Made by a program: the position numbers and the translations under genes. A stretch of DNA of 9,295 bases from Acidimicrobiia bacterium (GTDB taxonomy: Bacteria; Actinomycetota; Acidimicrobiia; Acidimicrobiales; AC-14): contig JAFAUA010000431.1 of the NCBI GenBank assembly GCA_019243595.1, positions 1 to 9,295 on the forward strand, in the 5' to 3' direction. Each line of letters starts with the position of its first letter. Position 1 is the first letter of the stretch. The notes below the pieces were generated by a model. The model did not search any database. It saw nothing but the letters and a program-made list of their open reading frames with translations, and had not been told where the DNA came from. This document shows positions 8,629 to 9,295 of the stretch, piece after piece.

Positions 8629-9295
8629 CTACAAGAGCCCAACGGTGGCGCCGCCATCCACTTGGAGGGCGGCGCCGGTGATGAAGTTCGCCGGCTGCGA
8701 GCAGAGGAAGGCGACCACCTTGCCAAAGTCGGCGGGGTCGCCCATGCCCGATGTGTCGCCGCCGCCGAGCTGCTTCATTCGGTCGGTTGCGTGCGAGCCG
8801 GGGGCGGCGGTGTTGATGGTGATGCCGTCGGGGAACAGCTCCTGAGCGGCCGTCTTGATCCACGCCCACAGCGCCGTGCGCGCCACGTTCGACATGGCGA
8901 GCGTCGGGATGGGCTGCTTGATCGAGGAGGACGTGATGCAGCAGATGCGCCCCCACTTGTTGGCGCACATGTGAGGAACCGCTTCTCGCACCAGACGGAT
9001 GGAGGTGATGAGGTTGGCGTTGAGGGCGGCGGCGAGCTGCTCGTCGTCGAACTCCAACGCGAGCGTCGGCGGCGGGCCGCCGGCGTTGGGCACGAGGATG
9101 TCGACGCCGCCGAAGCGGTCGACGGTCGCCTCGACCAGTCGCTTCGGGGCGTCCGGCTGGGTCACATCCTCCGTGATGGCCAGCACCTCGGTGCGCTCGG
9201 CGAGCTCTTTCTCGGTCTGCCGCAGGGCCTCCTCGCCTCGCGCGGTGACGACGACCTTGCAGCCCTCGTCGGCCAGTGCGAGGGCCGACGCCCGG
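8629..9295 (-). CDS. Atypical SDR-family oxidoreductase (beta-ketoacyl reductase-like), N-terminus outside window
   Basis: The frame is open from the right edge to TAG at 8629-8631, giving the last 221 residues of a protein of perhaps 250-260. A GTG at 9186 is internal, because conserved SDR sequence continues upstream of it (ADEGCKVVVTARGEEAL, typical of strand 2 of the Rossmann fold). The glycine-rich TGxxxGIG nucleotide motif would lie beyond the window. Visible in order: the DVT motif at about 43-45, NAGG (70-73), ITSSS (120-124), a GITINTAAPG segment after the active site, and the C-terminal LQVDGGA. The usual catalytic YxxxK reads SNVAR (135-139), with Tyr replaced by Ser and Lys by Arg. 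That matches a recognised SDR subgroup described as beta-ketoacyl-reductase-like with an imperfect catalytic tetrad (CDD cd05344). Substrate and even catalytic activity are uncertain. It is upstream of, and probably co-transcribed with, the membrane-protein gene. Confidence 0.88.
   Translation of the reverse strand, partial: RASALALADEGCKVVVTARGEEALRQTEKELAERTEVLAITEDVTQPDAPKRLVEATVDRFGGVDILVPNAGGPPPTLALEFDDEQLAAALNANLITSIRLVREAVPHMCANKWGRICCITSSSIKQPIPTLAMSNVARTALWAWIKTAAQELFPDGITINTAAPGSHATDRMKQLGGGDTSGMGDPADFGKVVAFLCSQPANFITGAALQVDGGATVGLL

Noticed and set aside
8647..8676. 9-bp perfect inverted repeat (GGCGCCGCC / GGCGGCGCC) near the 3' end of the SDR gene
   Set aside because: It is explained by Gly/Ala codons of the conserved C-terminal GAALQVDGGA segment in GC-rich DNA, and there is no U-tract.

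Overview
The window looks like an ordinary chromosomal stretch of a high-GC actinomycete. The strongest taxonomic sign is a complete WhiB-like (Wbl) Fe-S regulator, a family essentially confined to Actinomycetota and their phages. Codons are strongly GC-rich in the third position, GTG starts are common and intergenic gaps are very short. An Acidimicrobiia-like lineage is a guess, not something the sequence proves. I see no rRNA, tRNA, CRISPR array, insertion sequence, integrase or phage gene.

Layout from left to right: (1) the C-terminal end of an unrecognised basic, helix-rich protein (+, cut by the window edge); (2) a whiB-type gene (+); (3) a secreted sedolisin (peptidase family S53) with a signal peptide (+). 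Its stop codon directly abuts the stop of (4) pepA, a leucyl aminopeptidase (-), which is co-directional with and 11 nt downstream of (5) a PduO-type cobalamin adenosyltransferase gene (-). Only 15 nt separates that gene from the divergent (6) metH, a full-length cobalamin-dependent methionine synthase (+), followed after 10 nt by (7) a small DUF1416/SseC-like gene (+). Convergent to these is a two-gene minus-strand unit: (9) a 5'-truncated atypical SDR oxidoreductase and, 6 nt downstream, (8) an eight-helix membrane protein of unknown function.

Functional themes: the centre is a cobalamin and sulfur-amino-acid neighbourhood. The adenosyltransferase makes AdoCbl, MetH uses methylcobalamin to make methionine, and the DUF1416 protein belongs to a family linked elsewhere to thiosulfate sulfurtransferase genes. 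The two peptidases act in different places (secreted S53, cytoplasmic PepA) and are probably not functionally coupled.

The most unusual structure is a near-perfect 49-bp palindrome (23-bp arms, 21 of 23 paired, 3-nt loop) inside the reading frame of the membrane protein. It encodes part of a hydrophilic loop between transmembrane segments and looks like a palindromic element carried in frame. No wholly new multi-gene system is evident; the other findings are modest.
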